A stretch of 64,000 nt of DNA from Cavenderia fasciculata (GCF_000203815.1 NW_004457718.1:310001-374000); one strand, 5' to 3'. Counted from the first letter of the stretch, positions 25,354 through 37,705 are shown. Program-made: numbers and translations. The notes: generated from the letters alone by a model not told the origin.

Positions 25354-27564
25354 TTATTGGTTACCAGTAAAATTACAATTAAGTTGAATGAATTTTATGA
25401 TATCTTTGTTTAATTTTTTTTGTCTGAATATTGATAGATATGATTGACGATCACAATCAACTATACCATTCTCGTGTAACCATACAATAGCCTCTATACC
25501 TGCATTATAAAGTGAGATATATGCATCACTGGGGTGCCCTCTAAAAGTGTCAGCGTTGATTAATTGCTTTTCAACCAAATATTTGAATACTCTTGGGCTG
25601 CAAATACTGAATAGCACATCATTTTCAGCGTTGACAACCAACTTGAACTCATAGTGATCTTTGAATGTGTCATGGAGGAATTGAACTAATTCCAGATCAT
25701 CATATTCATCGATAACTTTGTTCAATTGGGATCCAATTCTTTTATAATCCAATGCCACCAACTCTTTGATTGAATAGTGTTGGAGAAGGAATTTACATGT
25801 TGAAATGTGTAACATGGCAGAATCTATATTTATATGTTGAAATAACATATCTCTAACCTTGTTGGGATCACTACTACCTCCAATCATTCCCTGTAAGATA
25901 CTGTATACCATTTGAGCAGGTTCAAAGTACCCATTAAACAAGAAATATCTAAATGCATCTGTATACACTTCAATATTATCACCAAAATATTTAGTGTGTC
26001 CTCCGTGATGATAGAGATACATGACTATATCTGATTTAAAAGGTGTTGGTTCTTGTTGTGGTCTGATAATGTATTTTAAAAAGGTTGGTTTAAAAGTGTA
26101 TCCATATTGATTGGCTAATCTATCTATCATTACAACCATATCCAACCGTTCTACTTCAATTGCTGTTTCCATTGCAAGATCAAAGTTGGTATTTTCCTTC
26201 AAACTAGGATCAGTATTGTTTTTGCAAGCTGACACAAAAAATGCAAGCATCTCTGGAGTACACTTTCTGTTTGATATAAACCAATCAATGTTGTTCTTGC
26301 CAATATTAATCGTCTCTTGTAATAATAATGGGTATCTTTCAATCACCCATTTAAATGTTTCCAATTGTCCAGACATAATACAATGCAATGACATATTTGT
26401 ACATTTCTTACCAAGATGTTGACCCATTTCTAGGATTTCAATGCTACCTGACTTTGCTGCCAAATCCATATCGATTGTGAATGATGTATTATCCAATAGA
26501 TATCTGACAAGTTTTGAATCACCTCTTGATATAGCATTTTGCATTGAAAATGTAGTAAAATGATATATAGAGTTTGGGAAATGATTGACCATGTGATGAA
26601 TGATTGGTAGTGCACCAGGTGACAAACACACATCATCCATCAATCGTTCCTTTTGGAGAAGGATGAAATGAAGAGATTGACAGTACTCGATGATCTCTAT
26701 CACTCGAGGATGATTGGTTTTAATACATTTCTTGACAATTGCTATCTTCATAGATTCTGTTAGAAAATGAACCTTTCTATCATTGTCAAAGAGGTTATTG
26801 ATGAGTGTTGTACTTTCTTTATCTTTGATGTAATTGATTAATCTAACATTGAAAGAGTCTCTAACTGTTAAATTAGATATAGATTGTTTTGAAGATTGAA
26901 ATAGGTTGAAACAATAATACAATAGATCTTGATTTTTAGTTTGATATACTTTTAATACATCCATCTTGTATTTTAGCATCACATTGAGTATATTGTCATT
27001 GTGAATTGATTCAATCCATTTGATTAGATTAAAATCACCAACTATAAAAGATGAATTAGTTACAATCTTTATAAACTCTTCCAAATTGCCCACTCCATAT
27101 CTATTGTACATAAAATCTTGAATGAATTGATTTCTCTTGTTGCATATCATAGTATCGACACCTTGATACTGGTTGTTCAATTCATAACTATGATTATTTA
27201 ATATAGATTCAATAATATCTTTTAAATTTGGTATCCATCTACGTCGTAGTTTCTCTTTGTCTACTTGTTGTCGTTGTTTTTGATCACCATTGTTGTTATG
27301 ATCATCAAAACTGAACCATTTATACTTTGCATACTTTTGTTCTTGTTGTAGTAGAGTTGATTGTAGTTGGTCAAAGTATCCATATCTTGCAAGTTGAATA
27401 GCATCGTTGCTTAATTGATCCCAGTTGTAGTATCCGCTTTGACGATGTCTTTGATGATCATATGATGATAATAATCGATTGATTTGTTTTACATTTTTGA
27501 TGATCACACTACGAGTGTATGAATTACCAATAACCGCTGATTTAAATAATCTATCTATATTCAT
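25354..27564 (-). CDS. Ankyrin-like family protein, array copy 4
   Basis: A single exon. The start MNIDRLFKSAVIGNSYTRS at 27562-27564 was chosen by paralogy; the upstream in-frame extension to 27687 is hydrophobic low-complexity sequence. The product has about 736 residues with the family head, WIPNLKDII, ankyrin-like units (AAKSGSIEILEMGQHLG, GQLETFKWVIERYPLL) and the C-terminal SPRVFKYLVEKQLI block. The Gln run is replaced by QKQRQQVDKEKLRR. A 132-bp stretch (26397-26528) is nearly identical to 28808-28939 in the next copy, so these two exchanged sequence recently. Confidence 0.85.
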   Translation of the reverse strand: MNIDRLFKSAVIGNSYTRSVIIKNVKQINRLLSSYDHQRHRQSGYYNWDQLSNDAIQLARYGYFDQLQSTLLQQEQKYAKYKWFSFDDHNNNGDQKQRQQVDKEKLRRRWIPNLKDIIESILNNHSYELNNQYQGVDTMICNKRNQFIQDFMYNRYGVGNLEEFIKIVTNSSFIVGDFNLIKWIESIHNDNILNVMLKYKMDVLKVYQTKNQDLLYYCFNLFQSSKQSISNLTVRDSFNVRLINYIKDKESTTLINNLFDNDRKVHFLTESMKIAIVKKCIKTNHPRVIEIIEYCQSLHFILLQKERLMDDVCLSPGALPIIHHMVNHFPNSIYHFTTFSMQNAISRGDSKLVRYLLDNTSFTIDMDLAAKSGSIEILEMGQHLGKKCTNMSLHCIMSGQLETFKWVIERYPLLLQETINIGKNNIDWFISNRKCTPEMLAFFVSACKNNTDPSLKENTNFDLAMETAIEVERLDMVVMIDRLANQYGYTFKPTFLKYIIRPQQEPTPFKSDIVMYLYHHGGHTKYFGDNIEVYTDAFRYFLFNGYFEPAQMVYSILQGMIGGSSDPNKVRDMLFQHINIDSAMLHISTCKFLLQHYSIKELVALDYKRIGSQLNKVIDEYDDLELVQFLHDTFKDHYEFKLVVNAENDVLFSICSPRVFKYLVEKQLINADTFRGHPSDAYISLYNAGIEAIVWLHENGIVDCDRQSYLSIFRQKKLNKDIIKFIQLNCNFTGNQ

Positions 27565-27794
27565 TCTTTGTTCTATCAAACAAACAAACAAATAAATAAA
27601 TAAAATGAATGAATGTATGATTGAATGAACGAATAAAATGAAAAATAGAAAGAAGAAAGAAACCAAAAACTGTTTTTGGAGAGACACTTCACCAAAACTG
27701 CTGACTCAACAAACCCCTGAAATGATTCCAGAAACATTATTTATTTATCATTAATTATTGTTATTATTGTTTAATTGTGAGTTATATTCTTTAT

Positions 27795-29988
27795 TTATTC
27801 TTGTTTTGTAATATAACAATTGAATTGAATGAATGTTAAAATATCTTTGTTTAGATTTTTTTGTTGTAATATATTTTGATATGATTGATTATCACAATCA
27901 ACTATTCCATTGTTGTGTAGCCAGACAACAGCTTCTAACCCAGCCCCACAAAACAAGAAATATGCGTTGGATTTTCCTTTATAAGTATCACCATTGATTA
28001 AATTCTTTTCAACCAAATATTTGAATACTTTGGGACTGCAGATTTCAGTATCAGGCCATACCTCCAACTTGTAATGATCGTTGAATGTGTCATATAGGAA
28101 TTGTATTAACTCTAGATTATTGTAATCATCGATAGCTCGGTTAAATTGAAATCCAATTCTATTATAAACCAATAGCAACTCTTTAATTGAATAGTGTTGG
28201 AGAATGATTTTACAAGTAGAAATATCTCTAACTGCCAAGTCTATAATGTTTTCTTTTAGGTACATGTCTCTAGCCATCTTATTACTACCACACATTCCTT
28301 GTAAGATACTATATACCATTTCAGCAGGTTCACTTAATCCACAATACAAGAAATCTCTAAATGCATCCATGTAGACTTCAACATTTTTTCCAAAATATTT
28401 GGTGTAACCTCCATCACGACAAAGATACATGAATATATCTACTTTATCAGGTGTCGGGCGTGGATTCAGATGAATGTTTGATAATAGTGTTGGTTTGAAT
28501 ATATATCCATATTGATTGGCCATTTCTACAATCATTTCTACATTATCCAATCTATTTTGGTAAATTGCTGTTTCCATTGCAAGATTAAAGTTGATCATCT
28601 TTGGATTCTCTTCAGTCACATTGTTGATTTTTGCAGCAATAAAACTTGACATCACAAATGCAAGCATTGCAGAAGTACACTTTTTGTTTGACGCATGTTT
28701 TAAAAACCAGTCAACGTTTATCATCTCTTTTAAAAATAATGGGTATCTTTCAATCACCCATTTAAATGTTTCCAAGTGTCCAGACATAATACAATACAAT
28801 GACTCTTTTGTACATTTCTTACCAAGATGTTGACCGATTTCTAGGATTTCAATGCTACCTGACTTTGCTGCCAAATCCATATCGATTGTGAATGATGAAT
28901 TATCCAATAGATATCTGACAAGTTTTGAATCACCTCTTGTTATTGCATTTTGCATTGAAGTGAAATTAAATATAGAGTTTGGGAAATACTTTGTAATGTG
29001 ATGAAATGATTGGTAATGCACCAGGTGACAAACACACATCATTAATCAATCGTTCATTTTGGAGGAGGGTGAATAAAAGTGATTGATAGGATTGAATGAT
29101 TTCAATGACTCTAGGATGATTGGTTTTAATACATTTTAGAATCATGGCCACTTTAATGGATTCACTTATTTCAGACATATTGTCAAAAATATGATTGATA
29201 AGTGTTGTACATTCTTTATCTCTATCTTTGATGTGATTTCCTAATCTAACGATGAAATGGTTTCTTTGTATAGCGTTGGACATTGAAGAGTTATGGTTTG
29301 AAGATTGAAAGATTTTGAAACAATGATACAATATATCTTGATTGTTTGTTTGATAGATCATTAAAATATCCATCTTGTATTTATCCATCACATTGAGTAT
29401 ATTGTCATTGTGAATAGATTCTACCCATTTTATCATCTCTAAATCACCACCAGAATTTTTGAAAGAGCAACCAATCAAAGACTTTGTAAACTCTTCCAAG
29501 TTGTCCAAACCATATCTTGTATAAATAAAATCTTGAATGATGTGTCTGATGACAGATATACTATCATCATCATCATCTTGATGTTGTTTGTAATTCAAGA
29601 TATCACCATGACTCTTTATAATCTGGGGATATCTTGTTAAAGATTCGATGATCTCTTTTAAATTTGGTATCCATTTTCGTTTATCTTGATCATTTGTACC
29701 ATCATCATCACCATTGGTATTGTTATCATCAAACCATTTATAGTTTTCATACTTTTGTTCTAATGACAGCAGAGTTGATTGTAGTTGATCAAAGTATCCA
29801 TGTCTTGCAAGTTGATTAGCATCGTTGCTTAATTGATACCAGTTGTAGTATCCTATTGGTTCTTGATCATATCTTTGACGATCATAAGGTGCTGATAGTA
29901 ATCGATTGATTTGTTTTACATGTTTGATGATCACACTACGAGTGTATGAATTGACTAGGAACACTAATTGAAATAATCGATTATTCAT
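27795..29988 (-). pseudogene. Ankyrin-like family copy 5, one frameshift
   Basis: From the ATG at 29988 (MNNRLFQLVFLVNSYTRSV) the family reads in one frame to about 29010 (CLSPGALPII). It continues in another frame to 27795 (HITKYFPNSIFNF, AAKSGSIEILEIG, SPKVFKYLVEKNLINGDTY). Comparison with copy 4 puts the cause at one extra base in the A run at 29004-29006 on the plus strand. Apart from this the copy is full length. It may be a very young pseudogene, or the extra base may be a sequence error, in which case this is a normal gene of about 730 residues. Confidence 0.78.
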
Positions 29989-30096
29989 TCTTTGTTATTT
30001 CTCTATCTCTATATCTCTCTCTCGCTGTTATTAAACAAAAAAATAATCAACTCTTGGAGTATTCAAAAAAACAAACTTTAACTTTTTATTATTTTT

Positions 30097-32370
30097 TTAT
30101 TTGAAGTTTATTTGTAATAAAGCTTGATTTGAAATATTACAATTAAATTGAATGAATGGTATAATATTCTGGCTTAGATTTTTTTGTTGTAGTAATATAT
30201 TTTGATATGATTGATTATCACAATCAACTATTCCATTGTCGTGTAGCCAGACAATAGCTTCTAACCCAGCCTTACAAAGCAAGAAATATGCCTCGGATTT
30301 TCTTCCTCGATACATATCTGGATTAATTAAATTCATTTCAACCAAATATTGGAATACTCTTGGACTGCAAATTTGAGTATCATTCCAGACTTCCAACTCA
30401 CAGTGATCGTTGAATGTGTCATATATATATTGTATTAACTCTAGATCGTTGTGTTCATCGATAGTTCTATTAAATAGAATTCCAATTCTTTGATTATAAA
30501 CCAATAAAAATTCTTTAATTGAATAATGTTGGAGAATGAATTTGAGTGTTGATATGTTTCTGACTGCCACATCTATCATGTTTTCGTTTAGGTATTTGTC
30601 TCGAGCCATTATATTGGGAATATCACCACTTAATTCCAGTAAGATACTTTAGACCATTTGAGCAGGTTCATCAAATCCATAAAACAAGAAATCTTTAAGT
30701 GCTTCAACGTAGACTTCAACTTTTTCACCAAAATATTTAATGTATCCTTTTTTTCGACAGAGATACATAAAGAAATCTACTTTTTTTAGTGTTGGTTGTG
30801 GTCTGTGAAAAAGCGATAAAGAGATTGGGTTGTTCGAGGTGCTCTCAAACGTTTCCAACATTTCTACCAACATTTCTACCATATCACATCTTTCTTTATT
30901 GATTGCTTTACTAATCGCAAGATCAAAGTCGATAGTCATATGATACCCCATTTCTGAGACGCATCTGACAGAAAAATAAGTTGAAATAAAAAATCCAAGT
31001 ATCTCTGGAGTACACTTTTTGTTTGATATGGCCAATCCCATAAGGCTGTCAGTGTAAATCATATATTGGAGTAGTGATGGGTATGTTTCAATGAGCCATT
31101 TAAAAGTTTCCAAGTGTCCATATGCAATACAATAGAATGCCTCTGTTGTACACGCCAACCCAAGTTTCTTTCCCAGCTCCAATACTTTAATGCTACCTGC
31201 CTGTGCTGCATCATCCATATCGATTTTCAATGCTTTATCAATATCCAATAGATAGGTAACCAATTTTGAATCATCTCTTGTTATTGCATTATGCATTGAT
31301 TTGTATGAAAAATACCCTTTAATATAATAGGGGTTATATTTGGTCAACTGTTGAATTATTGGTAGTGCCATAGAAGATAAACATACGATATCCATTAAAT
31401 GGTCTTTCCTTAGGAGGGAGGATAGAAGAGATTTGTCCCAATAAAGGTAAAAATTTTTTAATCGAGTTTCACAGTACTCTATGATCTCTAGTACTCGAGG
31501 ATGATTCGTTGTAATACATTTCTTGATGATTGTTTTTTTAGTGGCCTCTGTTAAATCAAGTATATAATAGTCAAAGAGGTTGTTGATGAGTGTTGTACTT
31601 TCTTTATCTTTGATGTAATTGACTGTTCTAACCACAAAAGTGTCTCTAACTGTTGAATTGGATTTAGAGTATTTTGAAGATTGAAATATTTTGAAACAAT
31701 GATACACTATATCTTGATTTTTAGTTTTAAATACAATTCTAAGCTCCGTATTGTATTTATGCATTACATTGAGTATATTGTCATTGTGAATAGATTCAAT
31801 CCATTTGATCAACTCTAAATCACCATCATAACATTTTAAAGCACTTGTAATCACCAATGTTGTAAACTCTTCCAAATGATCCACTCCACCATATCTCTTG
31901 TACATGAAATCTTGAATGAATTGGTTTCTCTTGTTGACCCGATCGTCATCATCATCATATTGTTTTTTAAATAGATTGCAATGATTCTTTAATGTCATTG
32001 GATAACTTATTAAATCTTCAATGATCTCTTTTAAATTTGGTATCCATCTATGTTGTTGTTGTTGTTTTTGTTTTTGTTGTTCATCACCATCATCATCATT
32101 GTCATCATCATAATTAGACCATTTATACTTTGCATACTTTTGTTCTAATGTGAGTATAGTTGATTTTAGTTGATTAAAGTATCCATGTCTTGCAAGTTGA
32201 ATAGGATCGTTGCTTAATTGATCCCAGTTGTAGTATTCAATCGGCTTTTGACGATCGACGGGTGCATATGAAAATAATCGATTGATTATCTTTACATGTC
32301 TATTGATCACACGACGAGTGTACGAATTGATAAATACTAATTTAACTAATCTATTCTTATCTATCTCCAT
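30097..32370 (-). pseudogene. Ankyrin-like family copy 6, one premature stop
   Basis: The ATG at 32368-32370 starts MEIDKNRLVKLVFINSYTRR. The frame runs 573 codons to a stop at 30649-30651 within EPAQMV-stop-SIL, where the paralogues have EPA(E/Q)MVYSIL, so a Tyr codon became TAA. The same frame then continues to 30097 with the normal C-terminus (KYLNENMIDVAV, SPRVFQYLVEMNLI). There is no other damage. A truncated 573-residue protein could still be made. The copy has a KQKQQQQ run before RWIPNLKEII. Confidence 0.8.
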
Positions 32371-32569
32371 TCTTGTTCTAAAGTTTACAAATAAAGAGAG
32401 AGAGAGTTGAAAAAATATAGAAAGATAATTTCGACAACTTTCGTAGTTTTATGGTTTTTTGAGAAGAGAAGAAGAAATTAAAGAAAAAGACTTGAATGTT
32501 GGGATAAGAACTATAATATACCTTGGGTAAGGAGATGTGATGCGATCATGTGATTGATAGGATATTTAT

Positions 32570-34810
32570 TTATTTTTGATCTTTATCATTGGTAATAGTA
32601 CAATTGAATTGAATAAATGTTGACATGTCTTTGTTAAATTTTGATATCTTGATGTATGATTGACTGTCACATTCAACTATACCATTCTCTCGAAGCCATA
32701 CAAATGCATTGAACCCAGCCTGACAAACTAATAGATATGCATTGGGTTGTCCTTTAAAAGTATCGATGTTGATTAAATTCTTTTCAACCAAATATTTGAA
32801 TACTTTGGGACCGCGAATATGAGTACCAGAATTGACAAACAACTTATAGTGATCTTTAAATGTATCATAGATTAATTGAACTAATTCCAAATCATTTGAT
32901 TCTTCAACAGCTCTATTTAATTGATATCCAACTTTGGTGTATGCCATCAACAACTCTTGGATTGTTATATGTTCTAGAATGAATTTGCAAGAAGTAACAT
33001 GTTGCATTGCCAGATATATAGTGTTCTCTTTGAGTAAGTATAATTCCTTTGCCGTTTGAGAATTACTACCACACATTCCTTGTAAGACACTATACACCAT
33101 TTTAGCAGGTTCATGTAATTGATAAAATAAACAATCTCTAAGTGCATCCCCATACTCTTTAACATTTGATCCAAAATATTTCGTGTGCCCTTTATGATAG
33201 AGATACATGAATATATCAGCTCTATCAGATATTGATTTTGGTCTCTTGTCAAATCGAGATAATAAATTTGGTTTTAAAGTATATCCATATTGATTGGCCA
33301 GTTGGTCAATTAATTCAACCATTTCCAATCTCTCTTGATTAATTGATAGATCGATTGCAGCATCATAGTTTATAGATACTTTTAACCCAGAGGCCTCTGT
33401 ATCATTTTTGAAAGATTCTGTCAAAGTAGACAAGAATATTTTTATATTATTTGGTGTACACTTTTTGTTTGATATTGCATCTTTGATAAATGAATCAACG
33501 TCAATCTCTTGTATAAGTAATGGGTATCTTTCATTCACCCAATTAAATGCTTCCAAATACCCATCGATAATACAATGCAATGACATATTTGTACATTTCT
33601 GACCAAGATGTTGACCCATTTCTAGTATTTCAATGCTACCTACTCTTGCTGCCCAATCCATATTAATAGTAATCGGAGGCGATGTTGTTGATGTTGATGT
33701 TGATGTTGTTGAATGATCCAATATATATTTAACCAATGGTATATTTTTCTTGATGATTGCCTTGTTGATTGAAGACAATGTAACTGTCAATGAATCATGA
33801 AAGTTTGGGAAATACTCTGTAATGCAAAGAATGATTGGTAGTGCACTAGGAGAGCCGCATATAGTATCCGACATACCAGGTTTCAAAAAAAACATCTTTT
33901 TAAGAATATCATTCTTTAAATAGTATTGAACTATTTCCAAGACTCTAGGATGATTTCTTTTGATTGCCATTTTAATCATTGAAAGCTTAATGGGATACAT
34001 TAATTGAGACATATCATTATCAAAGAGATGACTGATAAGTATGGTTGTAGATTCTCTTTCTTCAATGTACATTAAGAATCTGCCAATAAAAGATTCTCTT
34101 GCATTTGAAGTGGATGGAGGGTGGTTGGGAGATTGAAATATTTTAAAACAATAATACACTAGGTCTTGATTGGTTGATTGAAATACTATTTGATTATGAA
34201 TCTTGTATTTATCCATCACATTTAGTATATTATCATTATGAATTGATTCGATCCATTTAATAAACTCTAAATTACCATTATTACCAAATGCACATGTAAT
34301 CACCGATGTTGTAAACTCTTCTAAATTATCCAATCCATATCTTTTATAAATAAAATCTTGAATCAATTGATTTCTCTTTTGATCATCATCTTGATAATAT
34401 TGTTGTTTGTTATTTAAGAAATCACAATGATTCTTTAATGTTATTGGATATTTTAATAAAGATTTGATAATCTCTTTTAAATTTGGTATCCATTTACGTT
34501 GTTGTTGTTGTTTCTCTTTTTGATCATTGTCATCTTCAAACCATTTATACTTTGCATACTTTTGTTCTTGTTGTAGTAGGGTTGATTGTAGTTGATCAAA
34601 ATATCCATATCTGGCAAGTTGAATAGTACTTAATTGATACCAGTTGTAGTATTCAATCGGTTCATTATGAAGAATAATGTAATTTTTGATATGATTCATT
34701 TCATAGTGTGATGATATCATTTGATTGATACATCTTACATGTTTGATGATCACACTACGTGTGTATGAATTGACTATAAACACCAATTTAAAAACTCTAT
34801 CTATATCCAT
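32570..34810 (-). CDS. Ankyrin-like family protein, array copy 7
   Basis: A single exon of 746 codons starting MDIDRVFKLVFIVNSYTRS. It has the family head, a short KEKQQQQ run, WIPNLKEIIK, a Thr/Ser run from ACA/TCA repeats (near 33690), ankyrin-like units (AARVGSIEILEMGQHLG) and the C-terminal GPKVFKYLVEKNLI block. The ORF is intact, with no signal peptide or membrane segment. Between ARYGYF and the head it has an unusual HYEMNHIKNYII insertion. Confidence 0.85.
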   Translation of the reverse strand: MDIDRVFKLVFIVNSYTRSVIIKHVRCINQMISSHYEMNHIKNYIILHNEPIEYYNWYQLSTIQLARYGYFDQLQSTLLQQEQKYAKYKWFEDDNDQKEKQQQQRKWIPNLKEIIKSLLKYPITLKNHCDFLNNKQQYYQDDDQKRNQLIQDFIYKRYGLDNLEEFTTSVITCAFGNNGNLEFIKWIESIHNDNILNVMDKYKIHNQIVFQSTNQDLVYYCFKIFQSPNHPPSTSNARESFIGRFLMYIEERESTTILISHLFDNDMSQLMYPIKLSMIKMAIKRNHPRVLEIVQYYLKNDILKKMFFLKPGMSDTICGSPSALPIILCITEYFPNFHDSLTVTLSSINKAIIKKNIPLVKYILDHSTTSTSTSTTSPPITINMDWAARVGSIEILEMGQHLGQKCTNMSLHCIIDGYLEAFNWVNERYPLLIQEIDVDSFIKDAISNKKCTPNNIKIFLSTLTESFKNDTEASGLKVSINYDAAIDLSINQERLEMVELIDQLANQYGYTLKPNLLSRFDKRPKSISDRADIFMYLYHKGHTKYFGSNVKEYGDALRDCLFYQLHEPAKMVYSVLQGMCGSNSQTAKELYLLKENTIYLAMQHVTSCKFILEHITIQELLMAYTKVGYQLNRAVEESNDLELVQLIYDTFKDHYKLFVNSGTHIRGPKVFKYLVEKNLINIDTFKGQPNAYLLVCQAGFNAFVWLRENGIVECDSQSYIKISKFNKDMSTFIQFNCTITNDKDQK

Positions 34811-34983
34811 AAATACAAATATAAATATAAATACAAATAAATTAAAACAAATAAAAAAAAAATAGAAAGTGAGTCAGAAAAAAACAAGACATCTCTTTTA
34901 TTTCTTTTTTTTAAATTAATTTAATTTAATTTATTTAGTTTGATAAATTTTAATTAATCTTCTTTTTGATTATTTATTTATTA

Positions 34984-36621
34984 TCAATTGATAATAGTAC
35001 AATTATATTTAATGAATCTACCAATATCAGGTGAGTGAATTTGAATGATTTCATCTAATGATTTCTTGGGACATTGAGTGACACCATTTTCGAAAAGCCA
35101 AATAACTCCATCAAGACCAATATGACTGAACCGGTCAAATATGGTTGATAGGTGGTCAGAGTCATCAGCAGTGTACATACCAATGTTGATTAAATTCATT
35201 TCAACCAAATAATTAAATGTTGGATTAAAGAGTCGGGTTTGGGGATCGATTGTAAAGGTGTGATGATTTTTAAAGGTGGTGTAGAGGAATTGTACCATTG
35301 GCAAATTATTGTTTTCAATTGACAATCCAATATCTTGATCGAAATTAGAGTATATTGATTCTACCAACTCGTCAACTGAATAGTGATCGAGAATAAACGA
35401 AGCTGCTGAATCGTTACCACCCTCAAATGCATGAGCGATAGTATTGGCATTCAAATACATGTCTCTTGCTTGTTTGGTATTTCCACCAAACTGTGTCTCT
35501 AATATTCCAAACAATAATTTAACAGATTCATACGACCCGTTAAGCAAACCAATTCTAAATGCTAGGTCAACACGATCCTTTCCAAAGTATCTAGTTGGTC
35601 CGTTTTCAGTTGACCTGCAAATATAATTGAGTATGTCAAGTTTGGCAGATGGCGATGTTATTGGTGCGCAAAAGTGTGACATGTAAGTGGGACTGAGTGT
35701 AAAGCCGTGTTCTACAGTCAGCTGGTCAATCGTCTTGACCAAGTCCAATCTCCCATTTTTGATAGCTGGTTGCATTGACAAATCATAGTTGATCTTTGTC
35801 ACCTGAGAAGAGGTAGCAGCAGCCAGGTAATAACTCGACACGAAATATTTAAACATATCGGGTGTACAGTTAGAGTTGGATACCGCGTTGGTTAACAATG
35901 TATTGATGTTTGTATCTTTAATAAGTAATGGGGATCTCTCCAACACCCATTTAAAAGTGTCCAAGTGTCCACGAGTAATACATGTCAATGCAGTATCGGT
36001 ACACTGTAAATTGGCGGTGACTCCCATCTCGAGGATTTCAATTTGACCTTCGTTGGCTGCAACATCCATATCGATGACGAGTGACTTGGTTTCGATGAGG
36101 TATTGAACCAATTCAATATCACCTCTTTGAATAGCGTTTTGCATAGACTGGATTGAATACTCTGTTGGAAAGTACTTGTCGATGAGAAGGACTAGTGGTA
36201 GTCCCACACTAGACAAACACGCATCATCCAATACCATTACATAGTTTCCAACTACAGTAACCAGAGATTCATGTTGTAAATAGTATTTTGTAATCTCCAA
36301 GACACGTGGATGACTTTTGGTTATACAAGATGTCAATATGATACTTTGAACATTTTCTGGTAACTCCAATATATGGTGATTGTCAAATAGTTTGTCGATC
36401 AATAGTGTACACCCTTCTTCCCCTTGGTCTCTAATATACATCCCTAATCGGAAATAAAAGTCTTCTACCAACAATTGATATGTAGATGCATCAACTGAGG
36501 AGGAAGAGGATGAAGAGGATGAAGGTATTAAAGTGAAATAGTGGTAGACAATAGATTGACTGTCACGGTTATTGAATATATGTTGATGTTTAATCTTGTA
36601 CCTAACCAATAGGTTGATCAA

Positions 36622-36669
<48 letters not shown>

Positions 36670-37272
36670 GTTGTGAATTGATTCTATCCATTTGATGAGT
36701 TCTATATTACCACTATTCAAAGAGAATGTAATCACCGATTTTGTAAATTCATCCAAGTTGTTCACTCCATACCACGGATAAATAAACTCTTGAATGAATT
36801 GATTTACTTTTGAGTAGTAGTTGTATGAGTCGTCCTCGTTGTGTTGTTGTTGATGGTTTTGTTGTTTATTCAAAATATCACTACGATACTTTAAAACCAA
36901 TGAATGTTGTAATACACATTTGATAGTATCATTTAAATTGGGTACCCATGTCTTCTTCTTCCCATCATCATCATCTTTTTCATCATCACTGAACCACTTA
37001 TAGTTTGCATACTTTTGTTCTAGTGCTAGTATAGTTGATTGTAGTTGATTAAAGTAGCCGTGTCTTGCAAGTTGAAGTGGGTTGGTGATCATTTGATACC
37101 AGTTGTAGTATTCGACTGGTGAAGAATCATGTTTTCTCTTTTGGTGAGTGGACGTCGACGCTGACACGACCATCCTGTTTACAAGCCTCACATGTTTGAA
37201 TATCTCGTTGTGTGTGTACAGGTTAACCAACACAACCGATCTAAATAGTTGTTGTTGTTGAACATCTATCAT
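34984..37272 (-). CDS. Ankyrin-like family protein, array copy 8, with poly-Asn
   Basis: A single exon of 762 codons starting MIDVQQQQLFRSVVLVNLYT. It is the most diverged array member. It carries an Asn run from (AAT)n at about 36627-36669, a Ser run from TCN repeats at about 36498-36525, and ankyrin-like units (AANEGQIEILEMG, GHLDTFKWVLERSPLL). The C-terminal FNYLVEMNLINI block is weaker than in its neighbours. Its start lies 10 bp from a long TATC microsatellite. It is the outermost and perhaps the oldest copy. The ORF is intact. Confidence 0.84.
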
Positions 37273-37273
37273 C

Positions 37274-37274
37274 T

Positions 37275-37359
<85 letters not shown>
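37274..37359. repeat. (TATC)n microsatellite
   Basis: About 20 tandem TATC units, immediately 5' of the minus-strand start codon at 37270-37272. It therefore lies in the 5' leader or promoter of array copy 8. An ATT-rich tract follows (37360-37389). Confidence 0.95.
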
Positions 37360-37705
37360 TTATTATTATTATTACTATTATTATTATTAACACATTTTGC
37401 TCATACTAGAGTACAGTATGTGATGTGATCATCATTCTTAGTTCTTATTGGCTTATTATATTCCTTTTCTTTTCTGGTTGTTGGAGAAAAAATAAATAAA
37501 AAAAAGATATTACTTTGACTATTTTCTTTCACAAGCAAGGTGCTCCCTTGCTTTGTATTTAGAAAAAAAACAAATATTTTGCCGCTCAAATATTTGTATG
37601 ACTATCATGATAACTCAATAATATTAATTTAATATTTAATATTTAATATTTAATATTTAATATTTAATTACAATGTTTATTTGTTTGTTTGTTTGTTTGT
37701 TTGGT
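37360..37705. promoter_or_regulatory. Intergenic region with two adjacent hairpins and an AATATTT repeat
   Basis: Hairpin 1 is AAGCAAGG (37533-37540), loop TGCTC, CCTTGCTT (37546-37553). Hairpin 2 is CAAATATTT (37571-37579), an eight-base loop, AAATATTTG (37588-37596). A heptamer repeat of AATATTT follows at about 37626-37667, then GTTT repeats at 37678-37702. The region is upstream of array copy 8 and downstream of the secreted-protein gene. The ORF at 37401-37589 looks chance. Confidence 0.5.

Noticed and set aside
27565-27687. Hydrophobic N-terminal extension of array copy 4, which could look like a signal peptide
   Set aside because: It comes from an A/T repeat tract and is absent from paralogues; the MNIDRLF start is preferred.
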